Below are positions 8,625 to 16,472 of a stretch of 64,000 bases of DNA, piece after piece. Every line of letters starts with the position of its first letter. The stretch's first letter is position 1. The position numbers and the translations under genes were made by a program. Below the pieces are notes generated by a model. The model searched no databases. It was not told where the DNA came from and saw only the letters and a program-made list of their open reading frames with translations. Source of the stretch: Actinomycetospora endophytica (GTDB lineage: Bacteria; Actinomycetota; Actinomycetes; Mycobacteriales; Pseudonocardiaceae); contig NZ_JAJNDB010000003.1 in the NCBI RefSeq assembly GCF_021026375.1, forward strand, positions 535,824 through 599,823. Reading direction: 5' to 3'.

Positions 8625-9209
8625 TCAGGCCTCGGTCGCGGACTTGCGCGGGATGTCCGGCGCGGCGGCCCCGGCCCCGGCCGGCATCCCGCGGGCGAAT
8701 CCGACGACGGCGTCGGCGAGGTCGCGCAGCCGGGCGCGCACCCCGTCGTCCACGAGCTCGCCCTCCGAGAAGTGCGTGTTGTTGGCGTACACCGCGCCGG
8801 GCACCGCCCACGCCCGGAAGAAGCCGATGAGTGGCTTCAGCTCGTGTTCCAGCGCGAGGTAGTGGTGATCGGTGCCGCCCGTCGCGACGAGCCCGACCGG
8901 CTTGCCGGCCAGCGCGTCGTTCGGCAGCACGTCGAACAGGTTCTTCAACCGGCCCGTGTACCCGCCGCGGTACATCGGCGTCCCGACCAGCAGGGCGTCC
9001 GCGGCGACCACCCGGTCGATGGCATCCCGGGTCGTGCCGGTGTAGTCGGCCGGATCGCGGCCGTCGCTGAACACGAGCTCCTGCTCGCGCAGATCGAGCA
9101 GGTCGACGTGCACGTCGTCGTGCTCGGCCGCCCGCCGCGATGCGACGTCGAGCGCGAGCACCGTCTTCGAGGGCGACGACGGGCTCCCCGAGACAGCCAG
9201 CAGATCCAC
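8625..9209 (-). CDS. NADPH-dependent FMN reductase
   Basis: A 194-residue flavodoxin-fold protein beginning VDLLAVSGSPSSPSKT, with the flavin loop GTPMYRGGYTGRLKNLFD and the later GLVATGGTDHHYLALEHELKPL. This matches the SsuE/MsuE type FMN reductase family that supplies reduced flavin to two-component monooxygenases. The GTG at 9209 is chosen because GGAAGGGG stands 6-13 bases upstream; the frame stays open further upstream but without a better site. It lies downstream of the dihydroxyphthalate-decarboxylase-like gene on the same strand (85-base gap), which suggests a shared catabolic role, but no monooxygenase partner is adjacent. Confidence 0.82.
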   Translation of the reverse strand: MDLLAVSGSPSSPSKTVLALDVASRRAAEHDDVHVDLLDLREQELVFSDGRDPADYTGTTRDAIDRVVAADALLVGTPMYRGGYTGRLKNLFDVLPNDALAGKPVGLVATGGTDHHYLALEHELKPLIGFFRAWAVPGAVYANNTHFSEGELVDDGVRARLRDLADAVVGFARGMPAGAGAAAPDIPRKSATEA

Positions 9210-9294
9210 ACGAACCCCTTCCGGACCGTCGACACGGCCGTGCGGGGGTGATCGTCCCCCGGGACCCGACGGCACGCAGCCGGAGCTGGGCCGT

Positions 9295-10290
9295 TTACCC
9301 GGTCGTCCCGGGCACGAAGATGTCCTCCGACGTCAGCAGCCGTCGCGACAGGCCCTGCTCGTGGTGGTAGCGCAGGAACGTGTCCACCGCCGTGCGATTG
9401 GCGTCGACGCCGTAGGGCCACCAGTCCTCGCCCAGCAGCGCACGGTTCTCGGCGAACAGCTCACTGAACCACGGGGTGATCACGGCCATGTGCTGTTTCG
9501 CCGCATTCGCCCGGTAGTGCTCCTGGACGATGTCCTTGGCCTCGCAGAACGCCTGGTAGACCGACTCCACGAGGCCCGGCACCTCGACCAGTTCCCGGCG
9601 GATCGCGACGACATGCATCATCGGGAAGATTCCGGTGCGGCGGTAGTAGTCCCGTTCGACCGCCTCGTAGTCGACGAACAGCCGCCGGATCCTCGTGGTC
9701 GACCCGTCGAGCAGGCGCTGCGGCACGTCGACCGACAGGAGGGCGTCGATCTCACCGTTCTCGAGCAGCGCGGCCAGCGTCTGGTCGTCGTCGGCATGGC
9801 GCACGTGGACGCCGTCCGGGACGGGCTGGGGAATCCAGTCGAACGAGGGGATCGGGTGGTCGGTGCCGCCGATCACCCAGTCGATCTCCTCGGGCGCCAC
9901 GCCGTACTCGTCCGCCAGCACGCCCTTCATCCAGACCCCCGGGTCGGACCCGTACAGCGCGAACTCCCCGATGGTCCGGCCGGCGAGATCCTCCGGCCGC
10001 TCGATCCCGCTGTCGACGTTCACGAACAGGGACGAATGACGGAAGTTGCGGTTCGGGAAGATCGGCAGGGCGAGGAAGGGCGAGTCGTCCCGGTCGAAGG
10101 TGCGCAGGAAGTACGTCAGCCCGAACTCGGCGATGTCCAACTCGCCCTGCGCCATCGACCGGAAGACGTCGGAGATCAGCGGCGAGGTGTGCAGGTTCGC
10201 GTCGACGCCGCCGATCGTCACCCGTCCGTCGAACAGCGGCTCGGTGTGCTCGTACCGGTAGACGCCCACCTCGAGGCTCAGATCAGCCAT
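9295..10290 (-). CDS. 4,5-dihydroxyphthalate decarboxylase-like protein
   Basis: A 331-residue protein starting MADLSLEVGVYRYEHTEPL, with RPEDLAGRTIGEFALYGSDPGVWMKG-type and FPMMHVVAIRRELV segments (only parts quoted). It belongs to the periplasmic-binding-protein-fold group that includes phthalate-pathway decarboxylases (Pht5) and NMT1/SsuA-like binding proteins. It has no signal peptide, so a cytoplasmic enzyme is more likely than a transport binding protein. A good ribosome site (GGAAGGAG) precedes the ATG. Substrate is unknown: no other phthalate genes lie nearby, although an FMN reductase gene follows. Confidence 0.7.
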   Translation of the reverse strand: MADLSLEVGVYRYEHTEPLFDGRVTIGGVDANLHTSPLISDVFRSMAQGELDIAEFGLTYFLRTFDRDDSPFLALPIFPNRNFRHSSLFVNVDSGIERPEDLAGRTIGEFALYGSDPGVWMKGVLADEYGVAPEEIDWVIGGTDHPIPSFDWIPQPVPDGVHVRHADDDQTLAALLENGEIDALLSVDVPQRLLDGSTTRIRRLFVDYEAVERDYYRRTGIFPMMHVVAIRRELVEVPGLVESVYQAFCEAKDIVQEHYRANAAKQHMAVITPWFSELFAENRALLGEDWWPYGVDANRTAVDTFLRYHHEQGLSRRLLTSEDIFVPGTTG

Positions 10291-10459
10291 CACGGGACTC
10301 CTTCCCTCGCTGACGATTCCGCGAACGACCTCCCGATGATGTGCCGACGAGCATCGAGACGTCCAAGACCATGTTGCTCTCGGACCCATCGCGATCGGCG
10401 CTGGATCCGGGAGGATCGGACTCATGAGCGACACATGATCCGCTCGCGACGATGCGGCC

Positions 10460-11281
10460 ATGAGTCTCCCCTCGCCGGGCGACCCGGCGACCGGCCACGA
10501 TCGTTCCGGCAGGTCAATCCCGGGCCCGGGAATGCGGTACGCCGCGGCCAAGGTCCCCGAGGTCACCGTGTGGTTCTGGGTGGCGAAGCTGCTCACGACG
10601 GGGATGGGTGAGACCACCTGGGACTGGGCGGCGCTCGCGCTCGGTCCCGTCCCGGCGATCGGGCTGAGCGGACTCGGGTTCGTGGTGGCGATCGGGCTGC
10701 AGCTGCGGGCGCCCGCCTACCGCGCGTGGACCTACTGGTTCGCGGTCCTGATGGTCAGCGTCTTCGGGACGACCTGTGCCGACGCCGTCCACGTCGTGCT
10801 CGGGGTGCCCTACGCGGTCTCGACGGTCGTGTTCCTGATCGCGGTGCTCGCGGCGTTCGGGCTCTGGTACCGGGTGGAGGGGACGCTCTCGATGCACAGC
10901 ATCGACACCCGTCGTCGGGAGCTCTTCTACTGGAGCGCGGTCATCCTGACCTTCGCGCTGGGAACCGCACTCGGCGATCTCACCGCGACCACCCTCGGGA
11001 TCGGCTACGCGGGGTCGATCCTGTTGTTCGGGGTGCTGTTCGTGCTGCCGTTCGTGGCGCGGTGGGCGACCGCCGCGAATGCGGTCGCCCTGTTCTGGAC
11101 CGCCTACGTGATGACCCGGCCGTTCGGTGCCTCGGTGGCCGACTGGGTCGGGGTGCCGGCAGCGCGGGGCGGGGTCGGGATCGGCACCGGCCTGGTCTCG
11201 CTGGTGGCGCTGCTGGCGATCGTCGCCGTCGTGGTCGGGCTCGAGGTCGGAGACCGACGGCGCGCCGTCGCCGTCTCATGA
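10460..11281 (+). CDS. COG4705-type integral membrane protein
   Basis: A 273-residue protein with about seven hydrophobic segments. The N-terminal signature KVPEVTVWFWVAKLLTTGMGE and the internal repeat-like pairs of helices (GTTCADAVHVVLGVPY, GTALGDLTATTLGIGY) are typical of the uncharacterised COG4705 membrane-anchored family. The conserved part begins near residue 25 (ATG at 10532), so the first 24 residues may not be translated. The gene is divergent from the decarboxylase-like gene and its last six bases overlap the end of the next, convergent gene. Function unknown. Confidence 0.72.
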   Translation: MSLPSPGDPATGHDRSGRSIPGPGMRYAAAKVPEVTVWFWVAKLLTTGMGETTWDWAALALGPVPAIGLSGLGFVVAIGLQLRAPAYRAWTYWFAVLMVSVFGTTCADAVHVVLGVPYAVSTVVFLIAVLAAFGLWYRVEGTLSMHSIDTRRRELFYWSAVILTFALGTALGDLTATTLGIGYAGSILLFGVLFVLPFVARWATAANAVALFWTAYVMTRPFGASVADWVGVPAARGGVGIGTGLVSLVALLAIVAVVVGLEVGDRRRAVAVS

Positions 11282-11566
11282 GAGCTGCGGGTGGCGGTGG
11301 TGCAGCACGAACAGCAGTCCCACGGCGAGCACCAGGGCCACCGACCCGACCGACCACACGATGACGCGCTCGGGTTCGCCGACGACGCTCAGGGCGCCGT
11401 CGGCGACGGCCGCCGCGCCGACCAGCAGATCGATCACCAGACCGGTGGTGCGTCTCCCCCGCGGCGTGTCGTCGTGTCGCCGACGCGACCATTCCCGAAT
11501 CGCGCCGGCGAGGAACCCGACCCCCACGAGGACCAGGATCAGCGAGCCCGCGGCCGAGGCGCTCAC
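11276..11566 (-). CDS. Small membrane protein, paralogue of the one at 13164
   Basis: A 96-residue protein with two to three hydrophobic segments (LILVLVGVGFLAGAI; LVIDLLVGAAAVADGALSVVG; a last helix near the C-terminus). The central VIDLLVGAAA block and the overall helix plan recur in the protein encoded at 13164-13523, so the two are paralogues. Start GTG is weakly supported. Function unknown. Confidence 0.55.
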   Translation of the reverse strand: MSASAAGSLILVLVGVGFLAGAIREWSRRRHDDTPRGRRTTGLVIDLLVGAAAVADGALSVVGEPERVIVWSVGSVALVLAVGLLFVLHHRHPQLS

Positions 11567-11772
11567 GGTCGCCGCCGGAGGGTTCTTCGCATGCGGTGAT
11601 GATGTGCCGGATTCGATGTGTCATTCGTGAACGTCCCGTCGCCGGGAGGTCGACGACCTGCTCACGTCCCTCGGCTGACGGACCCGCCGACTCTCATCGT
11701 CGGTACACGAACCATCACGACGATCCCACCCGTCAGGCGTGCGCGTCATCGGACCCGTCGGAGGTGAGCCCG

Positions 11773-12378
11773 GTGCCGACGACGATCCTCTGGCACCGTC
11801 CGGCGGGCGCGCCCCGCGACGACCTGGACGTCCGATCGTCCGGATGTGCGGTCCAGGCACCCGGTCATGCGGCCGAGGCACTCGTCGAGGTGCACGACCC
11901 CGGCCGGTCCTACGTCGTTCTCCTGCGGTTGGCCGCCACGGCGACCCACGCGTGGCGGCTCACTGCCGTGGAGGTCAGGAGCGCGGCACCCGGGGGGACC
12001 CTCGACGCCGACGTGCTCCGGACCGTCCCGCTCGAGGAGTGTCTGGCCCTCGCCTCGGAGGAGTTGGCGGCCGTCGGGCAGCGGAGCCCGGCGGTGCCCA
12101 GTCCGGTGAGCGCTCCCGCCCGGGAACGGCGCCCGGCGCGGACCATCGACGAGGAGACGTTGCGGACCGCGGCTCGCGTCTACCGCGAGGCGCTCGCGAG
12201 CTCCGTCCCCCGCGAGCGGCTGGCCCCGACCGCGGCCGTGGCCCGGGCACTCGGGCTCAACCGTCACGACGCCGGGCGACTGGTCTCCCGCGCCCGCCAG
12301 GCCGGGATGCTCAACCCGGCGATCCCCCGTCGGCCCGGCGAGGTGCCCTCGGAGCGTCCACCTGCCGACCAGACGTGA
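11773..12378 (+). CDS. Protein with C-terminal helix-turn-helix-like domain
   Basis: About 201 residues. The N-terminal half (PGRSYVVLLRLAAT, WRLTAVEVRSA) looks like a small mixed alpha/beta domain; after a proline-rich linker, residues 125-180 read AARVYREALASSVP ... AVARALGLNRHDAGRLVSRARQAGML, a pattern seen in many actinobacterial proteins whose tail resembles a MarR/sigma-4-type helix-turn-helix. The GTG at 11773 has GGAGG eight bases before it and is preferred to the GTG at 11764. The last 68 bases overlap the end of the convergent phosphatase gene. A DNA-binding role is inferred only from the tail. Confidence 0.6.
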   Translation: MPTTILWHRPAGAPRDDLDVRSSGCAVQAPGHAAEALVEVHDPGRSYVVLLRLAATATHAWRLTAVEVRSAAPGGTLDADVLRTVPLEECLALASEELAAVGQRSPAVPSPVSAPARERRPARTIDEETLRTAARVYREALASSVPRERLAPTAAVARALGLNRHDAGRLVSRARQAGMLNPAIPRRPGEVPSERPPADQT

Positions 12379-13090
12379 GCGGCTCTCCATCGGTCGTGCC
12401 GGTGTGCCCCGGACCGGACGCAACGGCTTCCAGCAGCTCCCCGACCCCGACCACGAAGACCGCCAACGCCCAGCCGGCGAGCACGTCCGACGGATAGTGC
12501 ACCCCGAGCACGAGCCGGGACGCGCCCACCGCGATCACCACACAGGCGACGAGAACGCCGAGCGCGTACCCGCGGACCCCGGAGAGCACGAGGCCGTGAC
12601 GACGAGCCGTCCAGACCAGCAGCAGGACCACTCCGAGCGACAACAGCGCATGGCCCGAGGGGAACGACCAGCCCGGCACCAGCACCGCGTGCCAGCCCAG
12701 CGGCGGCCGGGGCCGGGCGACGAGGGACTTCATCGTCACGTCCACGGCGATCAGCGACCCGAGGCCGGCCGCGGTCAGCGCGCATGACCGCCAGAGCCGC
12801 TTCCACCCCGACCAGACCAGCACCATCACCGCGGCGGTGACGGTGACGGCGGGCGCGCCGACGTCGCTGATCACCCGCGCCGCGGTCACCAGGCCGGCAC
12901 TGCGATGAGCGACGAGCCAGCCGGTGACCGTCGGGTCGACCGCAGCCAGGCCGGTGTCGGTGACGACCCCGAACCACAGCGCCTCGAACCCGCCGACGGC
13001 GATGATCACGCCGATCAGCGACGTCAATCGGGCTGGGCCGAACCAGGCCGGTCGCGGATCGCCCGGCGAATCGAGCGTCGAGGAGGACAT
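12311..13090 (-). CDS. PAP2-family membrane phosphatase
   Basis: A 259-residue membrane protein with about six helices and the three PAP2 motifs: K121...R126P127 (KSLVARPRP), PSGH at 144-147 and SRLVLGVHYPSD (S191 to D202). Such enzymes dephosphorylate lipid phosphates such as undecaprenyl pyrophosphate or phosphatidate on the outer membrane face. GAGGA precedes the ATG. The C-terminal tail (PGHTGTTDGEPL...) extends beyond the last helix and its coding end overlaps the convergent gene at 11773-12378 by 68 bases, which is an unusually long tail-to-tail overlap. Confidence 0.86.
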   Translation of the reverse strand: MSSSTLDSPGDPRPAWFGPARLTSLIGVIIAVGGFEALWFGVVTDTGLAAVDPTVTGWLVAHRSAGLVTAARVISDVGAPAVTVTAAVMVLVWSGWKRLWRSCALTAAGLGSLIAVDVTMKSLVARPRPPLGWHAVLVPGWSFPSGHALLSLGVVLLLVWTARRHGLVLSGVRGYALGVLVACVVIAVGASRLVLGVHYPSDVLAGWALAVFVVGVGELLEAVASGPGHTGTTDGEPLTSGRQVDAPRAPRRADGGSPG

Positions 13091-13163
13091 GTCCGGGCCC
13101 CGGCTCAGCGACCGGGCGCCGGCGGCGCGACCGGCCGGCCGTCGGGCGCGCGGGAGTCCCCGG

Positions 13164-13523
13164 TCATCGCGTCGCGCCGATGATGGATCGGGCCGGGAGC
13201 GGAGCGGGCCCACCCGCGGCGACGGCCCGGACCGATGGTTCGGGCTGCTTCCGCCGGAGTCGGAAGCCGAGCACCACGGCAGCGACGACGAGCACCACCC
13301 CGGCCACGTACCAGAGCGCTGCCTGGGCGGACAGCTCGGCGAATCCGACGGTGGCCTCGCCGGTCGCCGCCGCACCGACGAGCAGGTCGATGACGATCGC
13401 CGGTCGGCCGGGGCGCCGGTGGCCGCCGCCCGCGCTCCGGGACACCGCTCCCAGAACTCCGATCACCAGGAACGTGGCCCCGACCCCGACCAGCGCCAGG
13501 GCTCCTCCGAGTGAGCCGGTCAC
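13164..13523 (-). CDS. Small membrane protein, paralogue of the one at 11276
   Basis: About 119 residues from GTG 13523. Three hydrophobic segments (GALALVGVGATFLVIGVLGAV, IVIDLLVGAAATGEATVGF, ALWYVAGVVLVVAAVVLGF) and a basic, proline-rich tail. The VIDLLVGAAA block is shared with the gene at 11276-11566. The frame is open up to 13649, so the start is uncertain. Function unknown. Confidence 0.5.
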   Translation of the reverse strand: MTGSLGGALALVGVGATFLVIGVLGAVSRSAGGGHRRPGRPAIVIDLLVGAAATGEATVGFAELSAQAALWYVAGVVLVVAAVVLGFRLRRKQPEPSVRAVAAGGPAPLPARSIIGATR

Positions 13524-13708
13524 CGCGTCCGTCCCGCCGATTCGTGGTGGTTCGAGGCGGCGCGGGAGGTCGGGGTCGTCGTCATGGGGCCACGGTCGGC
13601 CTTCTCCGATGTGGCGACGATGAGAGGTGCTCCGTCGGTCGACTTTCATCAGCGATACATCGCCGGTCCCCGATTCTCGGACTCGCCGATGCGAGCAGAG
13701 GAGACGTC

Positions 13709-13804
13709 ATGACATGCAAGGCCGCGCCGCGCCTGCACCGCCCCCGTCACCCCGGGGTGACCGAGCGGCCGACCGTCGGGCTGCGCCAGAAGGGGCTCTC
13801 GTGA
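13709..13804 (+). CDS. Possible 31-residue leader peptide
   Basis: An ATG preceded by AGAGGAGA at a good distance opens a 31-codon frame (MTCKAAPRLHRPRHPGVTER...) whose TGA overlaps the GTG start of the DUF1707 gene (GTGA). The ribosome site is better than that of the gene behind it, so this may be a short coupled peptide or leader. Very basic; no known family. Confidence 0.35.
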   Translation: MTCKAAPRLHRPRHPGVTERPTVGLRQKGLS

Positions 13805-14235
13805 CCCAGCCCGAGGCCGGGGTGAGGAGCGCCGGCCTCACCTCACGGTTGCGCGCCTCCGACGCCGAGCGTGAGCGGACGGTGCGGCAGGTGCATCGGG
13901 CCGTGGGCGAGGGCCGTCTCGATCTGCCGGAGATGGAGACGCGGGTCGCGGCGGCCTACGGCGCGGTGTACCGCGACGAGTTGCCCGGCCTGCTCAACGA
14001 CCTCCCGCAGCGCGACAGCACACCGGACGCCCTGTGGGGCGGGGCCGAGGCGCCCACCTGGCGGGCGTTGTGGATCGCGCTGGTCTGGCGGGTCCGCGCG
14101 AGCCTGTCGGACACCCCGGACGCATCACGACGCGGCGTCCCACCGGGTCATCGCCGGCAGATCCTGGCCGCGACGGTCGCGGCGCTCGCCGCGCTGTGGT
14201 TCCTGATTTGCGCCGTGGTCGGAGCGACGACCTGA
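13801..14235 (+). CDS. DUF1707 (SHOCT-like) domain protein
   Basis: A 144-residue protein. Residues 16-65 (LRASDAERERTVRQVHRAV then EGRLDLPEMETRVAAAYGAV, ELPGLLNDLP) are a clear DUF1707 domain, a short helical module common in actinobacterial membrane proteins. A single membrane helix lies near the C-terminus (about 120-142). GAAGGGG lies upstream of the GTG start. The role of the domain is not known; the protein is probably an inner-membrane protein with its N-terminus in the cytoplasm. Confidence 0.8.
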   Translation: MTQPEAGVRSAGLTSRLRASDAERERTVRQVHRAVGEGRLDLPEMETRVAAAYGAVYRDELPGLLNDLPQRDSTPDALWGGAEAPTWRALWIALVWRVRASLSDTPDASRRGVPPGHRRQILAATVAALAALWFLICAVVGATT

Positions 14236-14837
14236 GCCGGACCACGCCGGCTGCCTCGGAACGGCTGCCGGCGCTCGCCCTCGGCGCACACCGCCACCCC
14301 GGACAGGGCGCCTGTCTCATGGAGTACACCGCGCTGTTGACCGGGACACGGTTCAGTAACCACCCGGCCTGCACCCATCGCGCGATGGCGGAGCTCGCCC
14401 GCCAGGTCAACGACCGCGTCACCGCCGACACCCGACCTCAGCTGATCACCCGCGCGCCGGCGCTCGCCGCGATCGGACCCGACCGGGCCGGCGTCTCGGC
14501 CGCGGTGGCGGCGGCGGTCGTGCTGGCCCAGTGGCAGTACTCCCCCGAGTCGCTGCTCCTCCCGTGGAGAACCCGGCAGCAGGTCAGGCTGCGCAGCAGC
14601 GACGTGCCGGGCCAGGGGTGGTGGGGGCGCACGCGGGACCTGCTCATCACCTACGACCTGATCAACGGCGGCCTGGACCGTCTCGAACGCAGCACCCCCG
14701 ATGCCTCGGTCCGAGACCGGATCCTGGTGGGGGCACTCGACCGCGCGCTGTTCCACTGCAGCGCCATGCCCCCCGGGGAGGGAACGTCGCCGTCGTCGGG
14801 ACCGGGGACCGCGCCTCGGAGCCGGATTCGGGTCTAG
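14196..14837 (+). CDS. Uncharacterised protein, paralogue of the one at 37623
   Basis: The conserved core HRHPGQGACLMEYTALLTG ... CTHRAMAELARQVND recurs as HHGPRQGSCVMEYVSVLAG ... CTDRALAELARRVND in the protein encoded at 37623-38264, showing two members of one family here. The rest is helical and soluble, without recognised catalytic motifs. The start is uncertain: GTG 14196 and TTG 14208 overlap the DUF1707 gene, and the first ATG (14319) would cut off the conserved H..G..C stretch. The C-terminus diverges from the paralogue. I recognise the family as recurrent in actinobacteria but know no function. Confidence 0.65.
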   Translation: MVPDLRRGRSDDLSRTTPAASERLPALALGAHRHPGQGACLMEYTALLTGTRFSNHPACTHRAMAELARQVNDRVTADTRPQLITRAPALAAIGPDRAGVSAAVAAAVVLAQWQYSPESLLLPWRTRQQVRLRSSDVPGQGWWGRTRDLLITYDLINGGLDRLERSTPDASVRDRILVGALDRALFHCSAMPPGEGTSPSSGPGTAPRSRIRV

Positions 14838-15034
14838 GCGCCCGAGCTCGCCTCCCGGGCCTGCACGGTCCTGACGACGGAGAGCAGGACGGCGGCTCCG
14901 ACCTCCTCCGACCAGCGCGGACGCGGACGATCGGTCTCGGCGGGCACCGCCCGCGGCGCGGGCACGGAGGCGAGCTCGCGGCGCCAGTCCTGGCGACGGA
15001 CCGCAACGCCCTGCGTCCCGAGTCGTCCGCCCAT
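14834..15034 (-). CDS. Possible small hypothetical protein
   Basis: A 66-codon frame (MGGRLGTQGVAVRRQDWRRE ...) with about 85 percent G/C at third positions, which is coding-like. Its stop overlaps the end of the convergent gene by four bases. No domain is recognised and no convincing ribosome site is seen. Confidence 0.35.
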   Translation of the reverse strand: MGGRLGTQGVAVRRQDWRRELASVPAPRAVPAETDRPRPRWSEEVGAAVLLSVVRTVQAREASSGA

Positions 15035-15069
15035 CGCGACCACCCCATCCCGTTCGTCGCCAGACCTGA

Positions 15070-15101
15070 ACCGCTCGACGCGGGTGTATCCGTCGAGCGG
15101 T
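15070..15101. promoter_or_regulatory. Hairpin in the gap before the DUF6777 gene
   Basis: ACCGCTCGAC and GTCGAGCGGT form a perfect 10-bp stem with a 12-base loop. The rest of 15035-15356 (about 320 bases) contains no gene that I can support; it is somewhat richer in A/T near 15220-15290 and presumably holds the promoter of the next gene. Confidence 0.4.
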
Positions 15102-15356
15102 CGGCAATCGTTACCGGGACTCGGCCGCGTCCTCCTGTCGAGTGGAGGTCTCGCGCAGGAACGGGCCGATCTCCTCGCCAGTGTCTCAGCAACGGCAGGT
15201 CACCAGCTCCCCATGTGGACTAGGCCAACCAGGCGATCGGGTGATGATTCAGCGTGGCATGTGTCACTATCGGTGCCTGAGTCGGGGGACTCGAGACCCG
15301 CACGGTGCGTGGTTCCGAGCGAAGCCTTGTCGGTTGGCACGGGACCGGGGGTCGCC

Positions 15357-16451
15357 ATGACGAAGCCAGGCCCGTACGTGTGGGCTCCTCCCCCGCCGCC
15401 GAGGCGACCGCAGCGCCGCACGACGGTCACGGTGATCTCGGTGCTGGCCGCCCTCGTCGTCATCCTCGGTGGGGTCGCAGGGTTCCTGCTCTGGCAGGCG
15501 CGGACGGCCGCCGCCAGCGACACGACGCTCGAGCCCACCAACTCGGCGACCGCCGACGCGTTCATGCCGGCCCACGGCCCGGACGCGTCCGTCACCCCGC
15601 CGCCCGCCCAGTCCGGCGGTGCGGTCACGGGGAGCACGCCAGGGCTCTTCGGCGGCACGCTGGACAACTCGAGCTGTGACCAGGATCAGCTGTCCCAGTT
15701 CCTCGGCACCCATCAGGACAAGGCCGCCGCCTGGGCCGGTGCGGAAGGCATCGACGTCGGCGACATCTCCACCTACGTGCACCACCTGACCCCGGTGACG
15801 CTCCGCGCCGACACGTACATCACCAACCACGGCTTCCGCGACGGCGAGCTGACCTCCTTCCCGGCGGTGCTGGAAGCAGGGACCGCGGTACTCGTCGACG
15901 GCTACGGCACGCCCCGCGTGAAGTGCTACTGCGGCAATCCCGTCAGCGCGCCGCCGCACCATCAGCCGAGTCACTTCGAGGGCCGACCGTGGGCGCGTTT
16001 CGCTGCGGTCACGGTGATCGTCATCCAGCCCGCGCCCGTCGTCGTTCAGAACCTGACGGTCGTGAACATCCAGAACAACGTCGTCTACAACGTCGTCGTC
16101 CCGCCCTGGAGGTGGGGGCCGCCGCCGGGGTGGGACCCGTCGTCGTCGACGGGCCCCTCGTCGTCGGAGACGTCCTCGTCGTCCGACACGTCCTCGGTGC
16201 CGCCGAGCTCGAACCAGGACGGCCGGCAGCTCGTCGCGCCGGGAACCGCGTGCGGGCCGACGACCGTCAGCAGCCCGGACGTCGCGGGCGTGACGGTGAC
16301 GACCTCACCCACGTGCGAGTCGGCGACGGGAACGACGACGACGGGTCCGACGACCACCACGACGACCAGTCCGACCACCACCAGCCCCACGACGACGAGC
16401 CCGACGACCACCACCACGACGACCACGACCACCACCGGCAGGTCGTCGTAG
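15357..16451 (+). CDS. DUF6777-type surface protein with Thr-rich tail
   Basis: A 364-residue protein: proline-rich N-terminus, one membrane anchor (about 24-44, VISVLAALVVILGGVAGFLL), then an extracytoplasmic domain with CDQDQLSQFLGTHQDKAAAW, LTPVTLRADTYITNHGF, GTAVLVDGYGTPRVKCYCGNPV. That pattern, with its paired cysteines, matches the actinobacterial DUF6777 family. A Val/Asn-rich stretch follows, then about 80 residues of Ser and Thr ending in long threonine runs, as in cell-wall-spanning regions. Role unknown. The threonine tail is encoded by a low-complexity ACGACC-type repeat and may vary in length between strains. Confidence 0.78.
   Translation: MTKPGPYVWAPPPPPRRPQRRTTVTVISVLAALVVILGGVAGFLLWQARTAAASDTTLEPTNSATADAFMPAHGPDASVTPPPAQSGGAVTGSTPGLFGGTLDNSSCDQDQLSQFLGTHQDKAAAWAGAEGIDVGDISTYVHHLTPVTLRADTYITNHGFRDGELTSFPAVLEAGTAVLVDGYGTPRVKCYCGNPVSAPPHHQPSHFEGRPWARFAAVTVIVIQPAPVVVQNLTVVNIQNNVVYNVVVPPWRWGPPPGWDPSSSTGPSSSETSSSSDTSSVPPSSNQDGRQLVAPGTACGPTTVSSPDVAGVTVTTSPTCESATGTTTTGPTTTTTTSPTTTSPTTTSPTTTTTTTTTTTGRSS
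16328..16440. repeat. ACC/ACG low-complexity repeat
   Basis: About 110 bases composed almost entirely of ACC and ACG triplets, broken by AGTCCG/AGCCCC units, encoding TTT...SPTTTSPTTT... at the end of the DUF6777 protein. Likely to change length by slippage. Confidence 0.85.
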
Positions 16452-16472
16452 AGCCGACCCGACCCGGTCGGA

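Noticed and set aside
16328..16440. The ACC/ACG tract as a CRISPR-like or tandem regulatory array
   Set aside because: There are no spacers or constant repeat units. The tract encodes a threonine-rich tail in frame.
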